From: Gammaproteobacteria bacterium
GTDB taxonomy: Bacteria; Pseudomonadota; Gammaproteobacteria; Chromatiales; Chromatiaceae
Length of the DNA stretch: 18,490 nucleotides
Direction: 5' to 3'
NCBI GenBank assembly: GCA_024277555.1
Contig: JAJRUY010000346.1
Location: 1-18,490, forward strand
A model generated the notes under the pieces. The model ran no database searches. It was not told the DNA's origin and was given only the letters and a program-made list of their open reading frames with translations. The stretch's first letter is position 1. Each line of letters opens with the position of its first letter. A program made the position numbers and the translations under genes. This document shows, piece by piece, positions 1 through 6,599 of this stretch.

Positions 1-821
1 ACCACGCAGTTCTCGGAACGCGCCTTGCTGATGAGCATTTTCTGCACCGCCGGCAGTTCCGCATCACCGATTTCCACCCCCAGATCACCCCGCGCCACCA
101 TGATGGAATCGGAAGCTTCGATAATGTCCTCAATGACATCCAGGGCTTCCGCCCGTTCAATCTTGGAGATGATACCGCCCTTGCCACCGGCTTCCGTCAG
201 CAGTTTGCGTGCCACATGCACATCATCCGCCGCGCGTACGAAAGACACGGCAACATAATCCGCCTCGATACTGGCGGCAAACTTGATGTCCTCCTTGTCT
301 TTTTTGGTCAGCGCTGGCGCGGACAGGCCGCCCCCCTGCTTGTTAATGCCCTTCTTGTCGGAAAGCAGGCCACCTACGGTGACCTTGCAGCGCACTTCGG
401 TAGCTATGACCTCATCTACCCAAAGCACGATCTGGCCGTCGTCCAGCAACAGGGTGTCTCCCCGGGAAACCTCTTCCGGCAGTGCCTTGTAGGTAACACT
501 GACCCGCTCCTGGTTGCCGCTTTTCTTGCCCAGCGCCGTATCCAGAATAAAGTGGTCTCCTTCTTCAAGGTGTATCGGGCCGTCCTTGAAAGATCCGATA
601 CGGATTTTTGGTCCCTGCAAATCCACCAGCACACCCACCTGCCTGCCAGAAGCCCGGCAGCGGTTGCGGATGCGTTCTGCTCTTTCCGCATGTTCCGCGT
701 GGGTGCCATGTGACAGATTCAGACGCACCACGTCCACACCAGCGGCAATTACTTCGTCCAGCACCTTGGGATCATCAGTGGCAGGTCCCAGCGTGGCTAC
801 AATTTTTGTACGTCTTGGCAT
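1..821 (-). CDS. pyk: Pyruvate kinase, N-terminal part (cut by window edge)
   Basis: Converts phosphoenolpyruvate and ADP to pyruvate and ATP in the cytoplasm, the last step of glycolysis. Reading leftward from ATG at 819-821, 273 codons are present of a usual 470-480. The start MPRRTKIVATLGPAT is the classic N-terminus, followed by RLNLSHG and QGPKIRIG (substrate and metal site), a small B domain at about residues 70-170, then SKIERAE with the catalytic K220 and metal ligand E222, and MVARGDLGVE with D246. These match the numbering of E. coli PykF as I know it. A GAGAG ribosome site lies at 827-831. The gene follows pgk after 57 nt, probably in the same transcript. The C-terminal allosteric domain lies outside the window, so the effector type cannot be judged. 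Confidence 0.96.
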   Translation of the reverse strand, partial: MPRRTKIVATLGPATDDPKVLDEVIAAGVDVVRLNLSHGTHAEHAERAERIRNRCRASGRQVGVLVDLQGPKIRIGSFKDGPIHLEEGDHFILDTALGKKSGNQERVSVTYKALPEEVSRGDTLLLDDGQIVLWVDEVIATEVRCKVTVGGLLSDKKGINKQGGGLSAPALTKKDKEDIKFAASIEADYVAVSFVRAADDVHVARKLLTEAGGKGGIISKIERAEALDVIEDIIEASDSIMVARGDLGVEIGDAELPAVQKMLISKARSENCV

Positions 822-843
822 AAATACTCTCGGTAAATATAGC

Positions 844-869
844 GTCGACCACGGCATTGCGTAGTCGAC
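844..869 (-). repeat. Stem-loop between pgk and pyk
   Basis: GTCGAC occurs at 844-849 and again at 864-869 and can pair with itself. After a C/A mismatch, ACG (851-853) pairs with CGT (860-862), leaving the six-base loop GCATTG. No T-run follows on either strand, so it does not look like an intrinsic terminator. It could be an RNA processing or stability element, or chance. Confidence 0.35.
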
Positions 870-878
870 AAGGATAAA

Positions 879-2060
879 TCAGGTTTTGGCGCGCTCTTCC
901 AGCATGGCAACCGCAGGCAATTTCTTTCCCTCCAGAAACTCGAGGAATGCACCACCGCCCGTAGAGATATAGGATATGCGATCTGCAATACCATATTTGT
1001 CCACAGCAGCCAGGGTGTCTCCGCCTCCGGCAATGGAGAATGCACTGGATTCGGCAATCGCCAGACCCAGGGTTCTGGTTCCTTCCCCAAACTGGTCGAA
1101 TTCAAACACCCCAACCGGGCCGTTCCAGACAATAGTACCGGCGACTTTCATCATTTCACCGAACCTGGCAGCAGTTTCCGGGCCGATATCGAAAATCATG
1201 TCATCATCTTCGACATCTTCCACTTTCTTTACCACCGCCTCTGCATCTTCAGAAAACTCCTTGCCGACTACCACGTCCGTGGGAACCGGAATTTCACCAC
1301 CCTTGGCTCTGGCTGCTTCCATCAGGCGTTTGGCCTCGTCAACCAGATCAGCTTCATACAACGACTTGCCTACGTTGTAACCGGCCGCTGCGATAAAGGT
1401 ATTGGCAATGCCACCACCGGGAATGAGCTGATCCACCACCTTGGACAGGCTTTCCAGCACCGTCAGCTTGGTGGATACCTTGGAGCCACCGACGATGGCC
1501 GCCATGGGGCGCTCGGGATCTCCCAGCGCCTTGCCCAGTGCTTCCAGTTCTCCCGCCAGCAACGGCCCGGCGCACGCCACTGGAGCATAAACGCCAACGC
1601 CATGCGTGGATGCCTGGGCGCGGTGGGCAGTGCCGAAGGCATCCATTACATAAATATCGCACAGGGAAGCATACTTTTTCGACAACGCTTCATCATTGGT
1701 TTTTTCGCCCTTGTTGAAGCGTACATTTTCCAGCAATACCACCTGACCATTGTCCAACGCCGGTGCTTTCTCCAGATAATCAGAAACCAGCGGCACTTCC
1801 TGCCCTAAGGAGTCGCCAAGATAATCTGCCACCGGTTTAAGAGAAAACTCCGCTGCTGGCTCGCCTTCAGTGGGACGTCCTAGATGTGACATGAGCATGA
1901 CTTTGGCGCCCTGTTCGATACAGTGCTTGATGGTGGGAATGGAGGCGCGGATGCGCTTGTCGGAAGTTACCTTGCCATCTTTTACTGGAACGTTTAGATC
2001 CTGGCGAATAAGCACACGCTTACCGGCCAAATCGAGATCGGTCATCTTGATCACAGACAT
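879..2060 (-). CDS. pgk: Phosphoglycerate kinase
   Basis: Transfers the acyl phosphate of 1,3-bisphosphoglycerate to ADP (reversible), in glycolysis, gluconeogenesis or the Calvin cycle. The protein is 393 residues, against 387 in E. coli, and is close to E. coli Pgk throughout. Visible landmarks are MSVIKMTDLDLAGKRV at the start, DLNVP at 21-25, SHLGRP at 58-63, ENVRFNKGE at 111-119, DAFGTAHR at 140-147, GGSKVSTK at 191-198 and GGGDTLAA at 345-352. The open frame runs on to 2204, but the start at 2060 is preferred: it matches the E. coli N-terminus and has an AGGAG site just upstream. The extra 48 codons would be translated from the palindrome and REP-like region. It is followed by pyk after 57 nt and separated from gap by 268 nt that contain a terminator. 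Confidence 0.97.
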   Translation of the reverse strand: MSVIKMTDLDLAGKRVLIRQDLNVPVKDGKVTSDKRIRASIPTIKHCIEQGAKVMLMSHLGRPTEGEPAAEFSLKPVADYLGDSLGQEVPLVSDYLEKAPALDNGQVVLLENVRFNKGEKTNDEALSKKYASLCDIYVMDAFGTAHRAQASTHGVGVYAPVACAGPLLAGELEALGKALGDPERPMAAIVGGSKVSTKLTVLESLSKVVDQLIPGGGIANTFIAAAGYNVGKSLYEADLVDEAKRLMEAARAKGGEIPVPTDVVVGKEFSEDAEAVVKKVEDVEDDDMIFDIGPETAARFGEMMKVAGTIVWNGPVGVFEFDQFGEGTRTLGLAIAESSAFSIAGGGDTLAAVDKYGIADRISYISTGGGAFLEFLEGKKLPAVAMLEERAKT

Positions 2061-2096
2061 GCTGACATCTCCTGCTGGAATATTGAATTTCAAAAC

Positions 2097-2126
2097 ATTT
2101 TGCAAAAACCCCGGTTTTTGCAAAAT
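2097..2126 (-). promoter_or_regulatory. Perfect 14-bp inverted repeat upstream of pgk
   Basis: ATTTTGCAAAAACC (2097-2110) and GGTTTTTGCAAAAT (2113-2126) are exact reverse complements separated by CC. It lies 36 bp before the pgk start, between pgk and the REP-like pair. It could be an operator for a dimeric regulator or a leader hairpin in the pgk transcript. No canonical terminator T-run follows it. The function is unknown. Confidence 0.55.
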
Positions 2127-2168
2127 ACCCTTGACCCGAATAGAACTTATCTTTAAGCCAAAAACAAC

Positions 2169-2246
2169 CGTCATCCGGCGCATGCCGGGATCCAGGACGG
2201 CCAATTGCCCCTGGCATTCTGGATTCTGGCATGCGCCAGAATGACA
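2169..2246. repeat. Inverted pair of REP-like palindromic elements
   Basis: A 27-nt unit at 2169-2195 starts CGTCATCCGGCGCATGCCGG and ends GATCCAG. A second unit at 2219-2246 is its near reverse complement: read on the minus strand it starts TGTCATTCTGGCGCATGCCA and ends GAATCCAG. Each copy has an internal imperfect palindrome around GCGCATGC, and the two face each other across a 23-nt spacer, so the whole can form one long hairpin. This is the arrangement of extragenic palindromic (REP/BIME-like) doublets found scattered in many proteobacterial genomes. No other copy was noticed in this window. Confidence 0.7.
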
Positions 2247-2285
2247 AATGGCAAAGTCTTTGGATAAGTGCCATTCACCCTTGAT

Positions 2286-2320
2286 CCAAAAACGCAGGGT
2301 GGAAACAATTCCACCCTGCG
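2286..2320 (-). terminator. Intrinsic terminator after gap
   Basis: A perfect 12-bp stem (CGCAGGGTGGAA at 2293-2304 with TTCCACCCTGCG at 2309-2320) and a four-base loop are followed on the minus strand by TTTTT (complement of 2288-2292). It starts 8 nt after the gap stop codon. This is a strong terminator on the gap transcript, so pgk-pyk need their own promoter or read-through. Confidence 0.9.
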
Positions 2321-2328
2321 AGTATTGC

Positions 2329-3330
2329 CTAGTTCCTGGCGATGTGCTCCACGAAGCGCATCATGTTACAGGTATAGCCGTATTCATTGTCATACCAGGA
2401 AACCACTTTGACAAAAGTGCCGTCCAGAGCAATACCGGCGCCGGCATCAAAGATGGAGGAGGCGCTGAAGCCACGAAAATCAGTGGAAACCACCATGTCT
2501 TCGGTATATGCCAGAGTGCCTTTCATGGAACCTTCGGAGGCTTCCTTCATGGCGGCACAGATGTCTTCATAGGAAGCTTCCTTGTTCAGCTCTGCGGTCA
2601 GATCCACGACAGAAACATCAGAAGTAGGCACACGGAAAGCCATGCCGGTGAGCTTGCCATTGAGCCCGGGCAGAACCACGCCCACGGCTTTGGCTGCGCC
2701 AGTGGAAGAGGGAATGATGTTCTCCAGAATGCCGCGACCGCCACGCCAGTCTTTCTGGGAAGGACCATCAACGGTTTTCTGGGTAGCAGTTGCGGCGTGA
2801 ACTGTAGTCATCAAGCCACGCTTCAGACCCCAGTTGTCATCCAGCACCTTGGCCACAGGAGCCAGGCAGTTGGTGGTACAGGAGGCTGCGGAAACGATGG
2901 CCTGGCCGGCATAGGTGTCATGGTTGACGCCGTATACGAACATCGGCGTACCGTCTTTGGAGGGCGCGCTTTGCACTACCTTTCTGGCTCCGGCATCAAT
3001 GTGCTTCTGGCAACCTTCTTCGGTAAGAAAGAACCCGGTACTGTCGATAACAATGTCAGCACCCACTTGATCCCACTTCAGATCAGCAGGATCACGCTCG
3101 GCAGTAAGACGGATTTTCTTGCCGTCAATCACAAAGTTATCACCGTCTACACTCACATCCTTGGGGAAACGGCCGTGTACAGAATCATATTTGAGCATAT
3201 ACGCCAGGTAATCAGCTTCCAGCAGGTCGTTGATGCCGACAATCTCGATCTCCGGGAAATCATTGGTTACTGCGCGGAATACCATACGGCCAATGCGGCC
3301 AAAACCGTTAATACCGACTTTTATAGTCAT
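2329..3330 (-). CDS. gap: Glyceraldehyde-3-phosphate dehydrogenase, type I
   Basis: Interconverts glyceraldehyde 3-phosphate and 1,3-bisphosphoglycerate with NAD(P), in glycolysis or, run in reverse, carbon fixation. At 333 residues it has the usual length. The nucleotide-binding NGFGRIGR is at 8-15, NDLLEADYLAYMLKYDS is at about 34-50, and the catalytic ASCTTNC is at 149-155 with C151 as nucleophile and H178 in TTVHAATATQ. WRGGRG, SSTGAAKAVG and the C-terminal SWYDNEYGY are also present. The aspartate at 35, in the loop that contacts the adenosine ribose, suggests NAD preference; this is inferred from family knowledge. ATG at 3328-3330 has two GGAG boxes upstream, the nearer one at good spacing. 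It lies 67 nt after tkt and is followed directly by a strong terminator. Confidence 0.97.
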   Translation of the reverse strand: MTIKVGINGFGRIGRMVFRAVTNDFPEIEIVGINDLLEADYLAYMLKYDSVHGRFPKDVSVDGDNFVIDGKKIRLTAERDPADLKWDQVGADIVIDSTGFFLTEEGCQKHIDAGARKVVQSAPSKDGTPMFVYGVNHDTYAGQAIVSAASCTTNCLAPVAKVLDDNWGLKRGLMTTVHAATATQKTVDGPSQKDWRGGRGILENIIPSSTGAAKAVGVVLPGLNGKLTGMAFRVPTSDVSVVDLTAELNKEASYEDICAAMKEASEGSMKGTLAYTEDMVVSTDFRGFSASSIFDAGAGIALDGTFVKVVSWYDNEYGYTCNMMRFVEHIARN

Positions 3331-3364
3331 AAGTTATCTCCAATTCTCCAGAAAAATACCAACA

Positions 3365-3390
3365 GGCGCTCTCCATGGGGGCAAAGCGCC
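3365..3390 (-). repeat. Hairpin in the tkt-gap spacer
   Basis: GGCGCT (3365-3370) pairs with AGCGCC (3385-3390) around a 14-nt loop, in the 67-nt space between the tkt stop and the gap start. On the minus strand it is followed eight bases later by a short T-run. It may be a weak attenuator or an mRNA stability element; the evidence is slight. Confidence 0.3.
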
Positions 3391-3397
3391 AACACAA

Positions 3398-5389
3398 TTA
3401 CATTACGCCTTTAACCGCGCTCACAACGTGATCAACGGTGAAGCCGAAGTGCGGGAACAATTCATTCGCTGGTGCAGACTCACCGTAGCGATCAATACCT
3501 ATCACCCGACCGGTACCGACATATTTGTACCAGAAGTCGGTAACACCAGCCTCCACCGCTACCCGGGCGGTAACGCCGGAAGGCAGCACGGATTCTCTGT
3601 ATTCCTCATCCTGCTCATCGAAGACCTCGGTGCAGGGCATGGAAACCACGCGGATCTTCTTGCCTTCTTCCGTAAGCTGCTTGGCGGCACCCATGGCCAA
3701 GTCCACTTCGGAGCCAGTGGCGATGATGATGGCCTCTGGTGTGCCATCACAGTCTTGCAGGATGTAGCCACCATGGGCAATCAGGGAAAGCTGCTCGTCG
3801 GAACGTGCCTGATGAGGCAGACCCTGGCGGGAGAAGATCAGGCAGGAAGGGCCGCTTTTCTTCTCGATTGCGCACTTCCAGGCCACCGCTGTTTCCACTG
3901 CATCACAAGGACGCCAGGTGCTCATGTTGGGAATCAAACGCAGGGTGGAAATCTGCTCGATGGGCTGGTGAGTCGGGCCATCTTCACCCAGACCAATGGA
4001 GTCGTGGGTATAGACGAACAGGCTGCGGATGCCCATCAGCGCCGCCATGCGCAGAGCGTTGCGCGCATATTCGGAGAACATCAGGAAGGTGCCGCCGAAA
4101 GGAATGAAACCACCGTGCAAGGTGACACCGTTCATGATGGCGGACATGCCGAACTCGCGCACACCATAGGAAATATAGTTACCATCGGCAACCGTATCCG
4201 TGATGGTCTTTGCATCCGGCCAGGAGGTCAGATTGGACGGTGTAAGATCCGCTGAGCCACCGAGGAATTCAGGCAGAACCGCCGCATAGGCGGTAATCGA
4301 CTTCTGGGAAGCCTGGCGGGTGGCGGGGCTGGCGGCGGCTTCGTCAGTCGCCTTGATGTAGTCATCCGCCACCTGCTGCCAGTTGTCCGGCAGATCACCA
4401 TTCATGCGGCGCTCGAATTCGGCAGCCAGCTCGGGATGGGCAGCCTTGTAGGCGGCAAATTTCTCGTTCCAGCTGTCTTCGGCAGACTTGCCTTTTTCTC
4501 TGGCATCCCATCCGGCATAGATTTCGTCGGGGATCTCGAATGGCGCATACGGCCAGCCCAGGTTTTCGCGGGTTGCCTGGATCTCTTCGTCACCCAGGGG
4601 AGCGCCATGGCAATCGTGGGAACCACAAAGATTGGGGGCGCCATAACCAATCACGGTCTTGCAACAAATCAGGGTAGGCTTGTTGTTGACGGATTTGGCC
4701 TCGTGAACCGCCTTGTCAATCGCCTCGGCATCATGACCGTCCACATCACGAATCACATGCCAGCCGTAAGCCTCGAAGCGCTTGGGTGTGTCATCACGGA
4801 ACCAGCCTTCGGTATGTCCATCGATGGAAATGCCATTGTCATCCCAGAATGCGATCAACTTGCCCAGACCCCAGACACCGGCCAAGGAGCAGCTTTCGTG
4901 GGAAATGCCTTCCATCATGCAACCATCACCAAGGAAGGTGTAGGTGTAATGGTCAACGATATGGTGGCCATCACGGTTGAACTGGGCCGCCAGGGTGCGC
5001 TCGGCAAGCGCCATGCCGATGGCATTGGTGATGCCTTGTCCCAGAGGGCCGGTGGTGGTCTCCACCCCCGGGGTGTAACCATACTCCGGGTGACCCGGGG
5101 TTTTCGAATGCAGCTTGCGGAAATCTTTCAGGTCATCAATGCTCAAATCGTAACCGCTCAGATGCAACAGGGAATAGATCAGCGTGGAACCATGGCCGTT
5201 GGACAGCACAAACCGGTCACGATCCGCCCATGCGGGGTTGGAGGGGTTGTGTTTCATGTGGCCGTTCCACAACACTTCGGCGATATCCGCCATACCCATG
5301 GGTGCACCGGGGTGACCGGAGTTTGCTTTTTGAACAGCATCCATACTCAGAGCACGGATAGCATTGGCAAGATCTTTACGCGAGGACAT
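3398..5389 (-). CDS. tkt: Transketolase
   Basis: A thiamine-diphosphate enzyme that moves two-carbon ketol units between sugar phosphates in the non-oxidative pentose phosphate pathway and the Calvin cycle. Its 663 residues equal E. coli TktA. H26 is in SGHPGAPMG, GPLGQG is at 114-119, the ThDP/Mg motif GDG is at 154-156 with N185 in DDNGISIDG, the catalytic glutamate E412 is in REFGMS, and H462 and H474 are in the HDSIGLGEDGPTHQPIEQ block. The C-terminal domain is complete and ends VVSAVKGVM. ATG at 5387-5389 has a strong GGGAGGGG ribosome site. It heads the group tkt, gap, pgk, pyk. Clustering with these glycolytic genes resembles the cbbT neighbourhoods of autotrophs, but no RuBisCO or phosphoribulokinase gene is in view. 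Confidence 0.96.
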   Translation of the reverse strand: MSSRKDLANAIRALSMDAVQKANSGHPGAPMGMADIAEVLWNGHMKHNPSNPAWADRDRFVLSNGHGSTLIYSLLHLSGYDLSIDDLKDFRKLHSKTPGHPEYGYTPGVETTTGPLGQGITNAIGMALAERTLAAQFNRDGHHIVDHYTYTFLGDGCMMEGISHESCSLAGVWGLGKLIAFWDDNGISIDGHTEGWFRDDTPKRFEAYGWHVIRDVDGHDAEAIDKAVHEAKSVNNKPTLICCKTVIGYGAPNLCGSHDCHGAPLGDEEIQATRENLGWPYAPFEIPDEIYAGWDAREKGKSAEDSWNEKFAAYKAAHPELAAEFERRMNGDLPDNWQQVADDYIKATDEAAASPATRQASQKSITAYAAVLPEFLGGSADLTPSNLTSWPDAKTITDTVADGNYISYGVREFGMSAIMNGVTLHGGFIPFGGTFLMFSEYARNALRMAALMGIRSLFVYTHDSIGLGEDGPTHQPIEQISTLRLIPNMSTWRPCDAVETAVAWKCAIEKKSGPSCLIFSRQGLPHQARSDEQLSLIAHGGYILQDCDGTPEAIIIATGSEVDLAMGAAKQLTEEGKKIRVVSMPCTEVFDEQDEEYRESVLPSGVTARVAVEAGVTDFWYKYVGTGRVIGIDRYGESAPANELFPHFGFTVDHVVSAVKGVM

Positions 5390-5711
5390 AAGCCCCTCCC
5401 TATGATTTCAAGCTGATAGAAAACCCTTCCCTCCAATAAAACCTGGAAGGCTGGATTCAGAACATACGGGGACCTGTGTGGCCGCCCCCTGAAAAAAAAC
5501 CGGATATCTTGGGAAAAAAACAGTGCTTGCCGCAGACCGGCAATCACCGATGTTTTCTAAAAATACCCATAAAACATAACTTGACCAAAAACTCCTCTGG
5601 CTACAAGACCAAGGCCAAAAATAGCACAATTCGGGATGCCGGGGTGCATTCTTCAACAGCCACAGCAAGCAACCCCCAAGCCCCATAAAGAAAGACTTTA
5701 CTCACAGGCAG
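5390..5711. other. 322-nt intergenic region between the redoxin gene and tkt
   Basis: No credible coding sequence was found. It contains a minus-strand terminator at 5514-5547 and, on that strand, an additional T8 run (complement of 5492-5499). A 6-bp stem, CCTTCC (5425-5430) with GGAAGG (5445-5450), lies in what should be the tkt 5' leader. The tkt promoter is expected between about 5430 and 5513, but I could not find a convincing -35/-10 pair there. Confidence 0.5.
5514..5547 (-). terminator. Probable intrinsic terminator upstream of tkt
   Basis: Read on the minus strand, GTG-A-TTGCCG (complement of 5538-5547) pairs with CGGCAA-G-CAC (complement of 5523-5532) with one internal mismatch and a five-base loop. 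This is followed by TG and a run of seven T (complement of 5514-5520). It sits about 165 nt downstream of the redoxin stop codon, so it most likely ends that transcript and insulates tkt. If tkt were transcribed from further upstream it would act as an attenuator. Confidence 0.65.
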
Positions 5712-6269
5712 TCAGTCATCAATCCATTTTATGGAGCAGCCCATGCCGGGAATCTGCTCTTCAGGTCCTTTTCCGGTCTGCGCTACCTGCCGCATGGCCT
5801 CAAACAAATCCCGGCGGGCATCCTCAGGTGCGGTTTCCTTGCGACTGGCATCCAGACGCCCACGATACTGCAGCTGCAGATCGGCGTTGTAACCAAAGAA
5901 ATCCGGCGTACACACGGCTCCGTAAGCTTTCGCCACCTGCTGGCTCTCGTCCAGCAAATAAGGAAAAGAAAAATTGTTTTCCTGCGCTACCTTTTGCATG
6001 TTCTCGAAGGAATCCTCTTCATACTGGTGCGGGTCATTGGACATGATGGCGACTGCGTTGACGCCCAGATCCCGCAAGTCACGGGTATCCCGCACCAGGC
6101 GCCCCAGAATGGCTTTTACATACGGACAATGGTTGCAGATGAACATCACCAGCAAACCCCTTTCCCCCCTGCAATCCTCCAGCGTCCAGACTTTACCATC
6201 AACACCAGGGAGGGCAAAATCAATCGCAGGCGCACCAAATTCACATACTGGGGTTTGTAAAGAAACCAT
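5712..6269 (-). CDS. Thioredoxin-fold redoxin of the peroxiredoxin-like family
   Basis: A 185-residue protein with an AhpC/TSA-type thioredoxin fold. It has FGAPAIDFALPGVDGKVWTL near the start, then VMFICNHCPYVKA, whose C45-N-H-C48 occupies the position of the thioredoxin CxxC. A threonine-proline after C120 (CTPDFFGY) fits the cis-proline loop, and GMGCSIKW near the end holds C178. There is no signal peptide, so it is probably cytoplasmic. Proteins of this family are usually annotated only as thioredoxin family protein or redoxin, and the true substrate is not known. A thiol-disulfide or peroxide reductase role is inference. ATG at 6267-6269 has AGGA a few bases upstream. It is divergent from the metK operon, with 68 nt between its start and the metK -35 box, and it has its own terminator before tkt. 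Confidence 0.87.
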   Translation of the reverse strand: MVSLQTPVCEFGAPAIDFALPGVDGKVWTLEDCRGERGLLVMFICNHCPYVKAILGRLVRDTRDLRDLGVNAVAIMSNDPHQYEEDSFENMQKVAQENNFSFPYLLDESQQVAKAYGAVCTPDFFGYNADLQLQYRGRLDASRKETAPEDARRDLFEAMRQVAQTGKGPEEQIPGMGCSIKWIDD

Positions 6270-6280
6270 AAGATCCTGAC

Positions 6281-6307
6281 ATCCGGTTGATCATGTTGTA
6301 GCCGGAT
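6281..6307. repeat. Short inverted repeat in the redoxin leader
   Basis: ATCCGG (6281-6286) and CCGGAT (6302-6307) flank 15 nt that contain the palindrome TTGATCA. It lies 12-38 bp before the redoxin start and 31 bp from the metK -35 box. It could be a divergent operator or a leader hairpin. Function unproven. Confidence 0.3.
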
Positions 6308-6337
6308 AGTTTACCAACAGCGCGGCAAAATAAAAAG

Positions 6338-6365
6338 TTGACAATTCTTCGAGGATGACGATAAT
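6338..6365 (+). promoter_or_regulatory. Sigma-70 promoter of the metK operon
   Basis: A perfect -35 box TTGACA (6338-6343), a 16-bp spacer and GATAAT (6360-6365, five of six bases of the -10 consensus). The predicted start is near 6372, so the first transcribed bases lead straight into the riboswitch that begins at about 6374. Confidence 0.8.
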
Positions 6366-6373
6366 CCTCAGTC

Positions 6374-6427
6374 ATGCGCCAATTTGAACTCAGATTGCGG
6401 GCGCTATACAAATGCAGCTAAAGCGAG
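6374..6427 (+). promoter_or_regulatory. SAM-II-like riboswitch upstream of metK
   Basis: The segment carries the SAM-II signature as I recall it from the alphaproteobacterial examples: a GCGC-type P1 stem, an AU-rich loop ending in ATTGC, and then ATA(A/C)AAATG(C/T)AGCTAAA. Here P1 is GCGCC (6376-6380) with GGCGC (6400-6404). The loop reads AATTTGAACTCAGATTGC, and the conserved 3' part is ATACAAATGCAGCTAAA (6406-6422). The H-type pseudoknot can close by CTC (6389-6391) with GAG (6425-6427), a pair that differs in sequence from the CC/GG I recall in the Agrobacterium metA example. The size is about 54 nt, as expected. It binds S-adenosylmethionine and is expected to switch metK off when SAM is high. 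A covariance search has not been run. Confidence 0.82.
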
Positions 6428-6447
6428 CTTCCGGCAAAAATGCCGAG

Positions 6448-6480
6448 AAACCCGTCTTTGTTGCACAAGACGGGTTTTTT
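6448..6480 (+). terminator. Intrinsic terminator after the SAM-II riboswitch
   Basis: AAACCCGTCTT (6448-6458) pairs with AAGACGGGTTT (6467-6477) around an eight-base loop, and the T-run extends to 6480. It lies 20 nt after the riboswitch and 120 nt before metK, between promoter and gene, so it is best read as the expression platform (attenuator). A small CGGCA/TGCCG hairpin at 6432-6445 sits between the two. Confidence 0.88.
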
Positions 6481-6516
6481 ATGTACAGGATGTACGGTAT
6501 GCCGCGAGCGCAGGGC

Positions 6517-6563
6517 GCTGGAATTGTTCCGAGCAATTCCAGCATTTCCTCCATCCATGGAGG
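6517..6563 (+). repeat. Two hairpins in the metK leader
   Basis: GCTGGAATTG (6517-6526) pairs perfectly with CAATTCCAGC (6534-6543). Four bases later CCTCCAT (6548-6554) pairs with ATGGAGG (6557-6563). Both lie after the attenuator, so they would be present only in full-length metK mRNA. They could affect mRNA stability or ribosome access. No T-run follows either of them. Confidence 0.5.
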
Positions 6564-6599
6564 TCAAGCGCAGGAGCGGCGCTATGGGACTATAAAACT

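Noticed and set aside
2061..2204. 48-codon N-terminal extension of pgk
   Set aside because: The homologous start and a good AGGAG site are at 2060; the extension would translate the palindrome and part of the REP-like region.
2248..3414. 388-codon frame antisense to gap
   Set aside because: Opposes a fully supported gap gene; low-complexity shadow with no domain.
5560..5588. Minus-strand TTGGTC-N17-TATTTT as a tkt promoter
   Set aside because: Both boxes are weak, and transcription from it would run at once into the terminator at 5514-5547.
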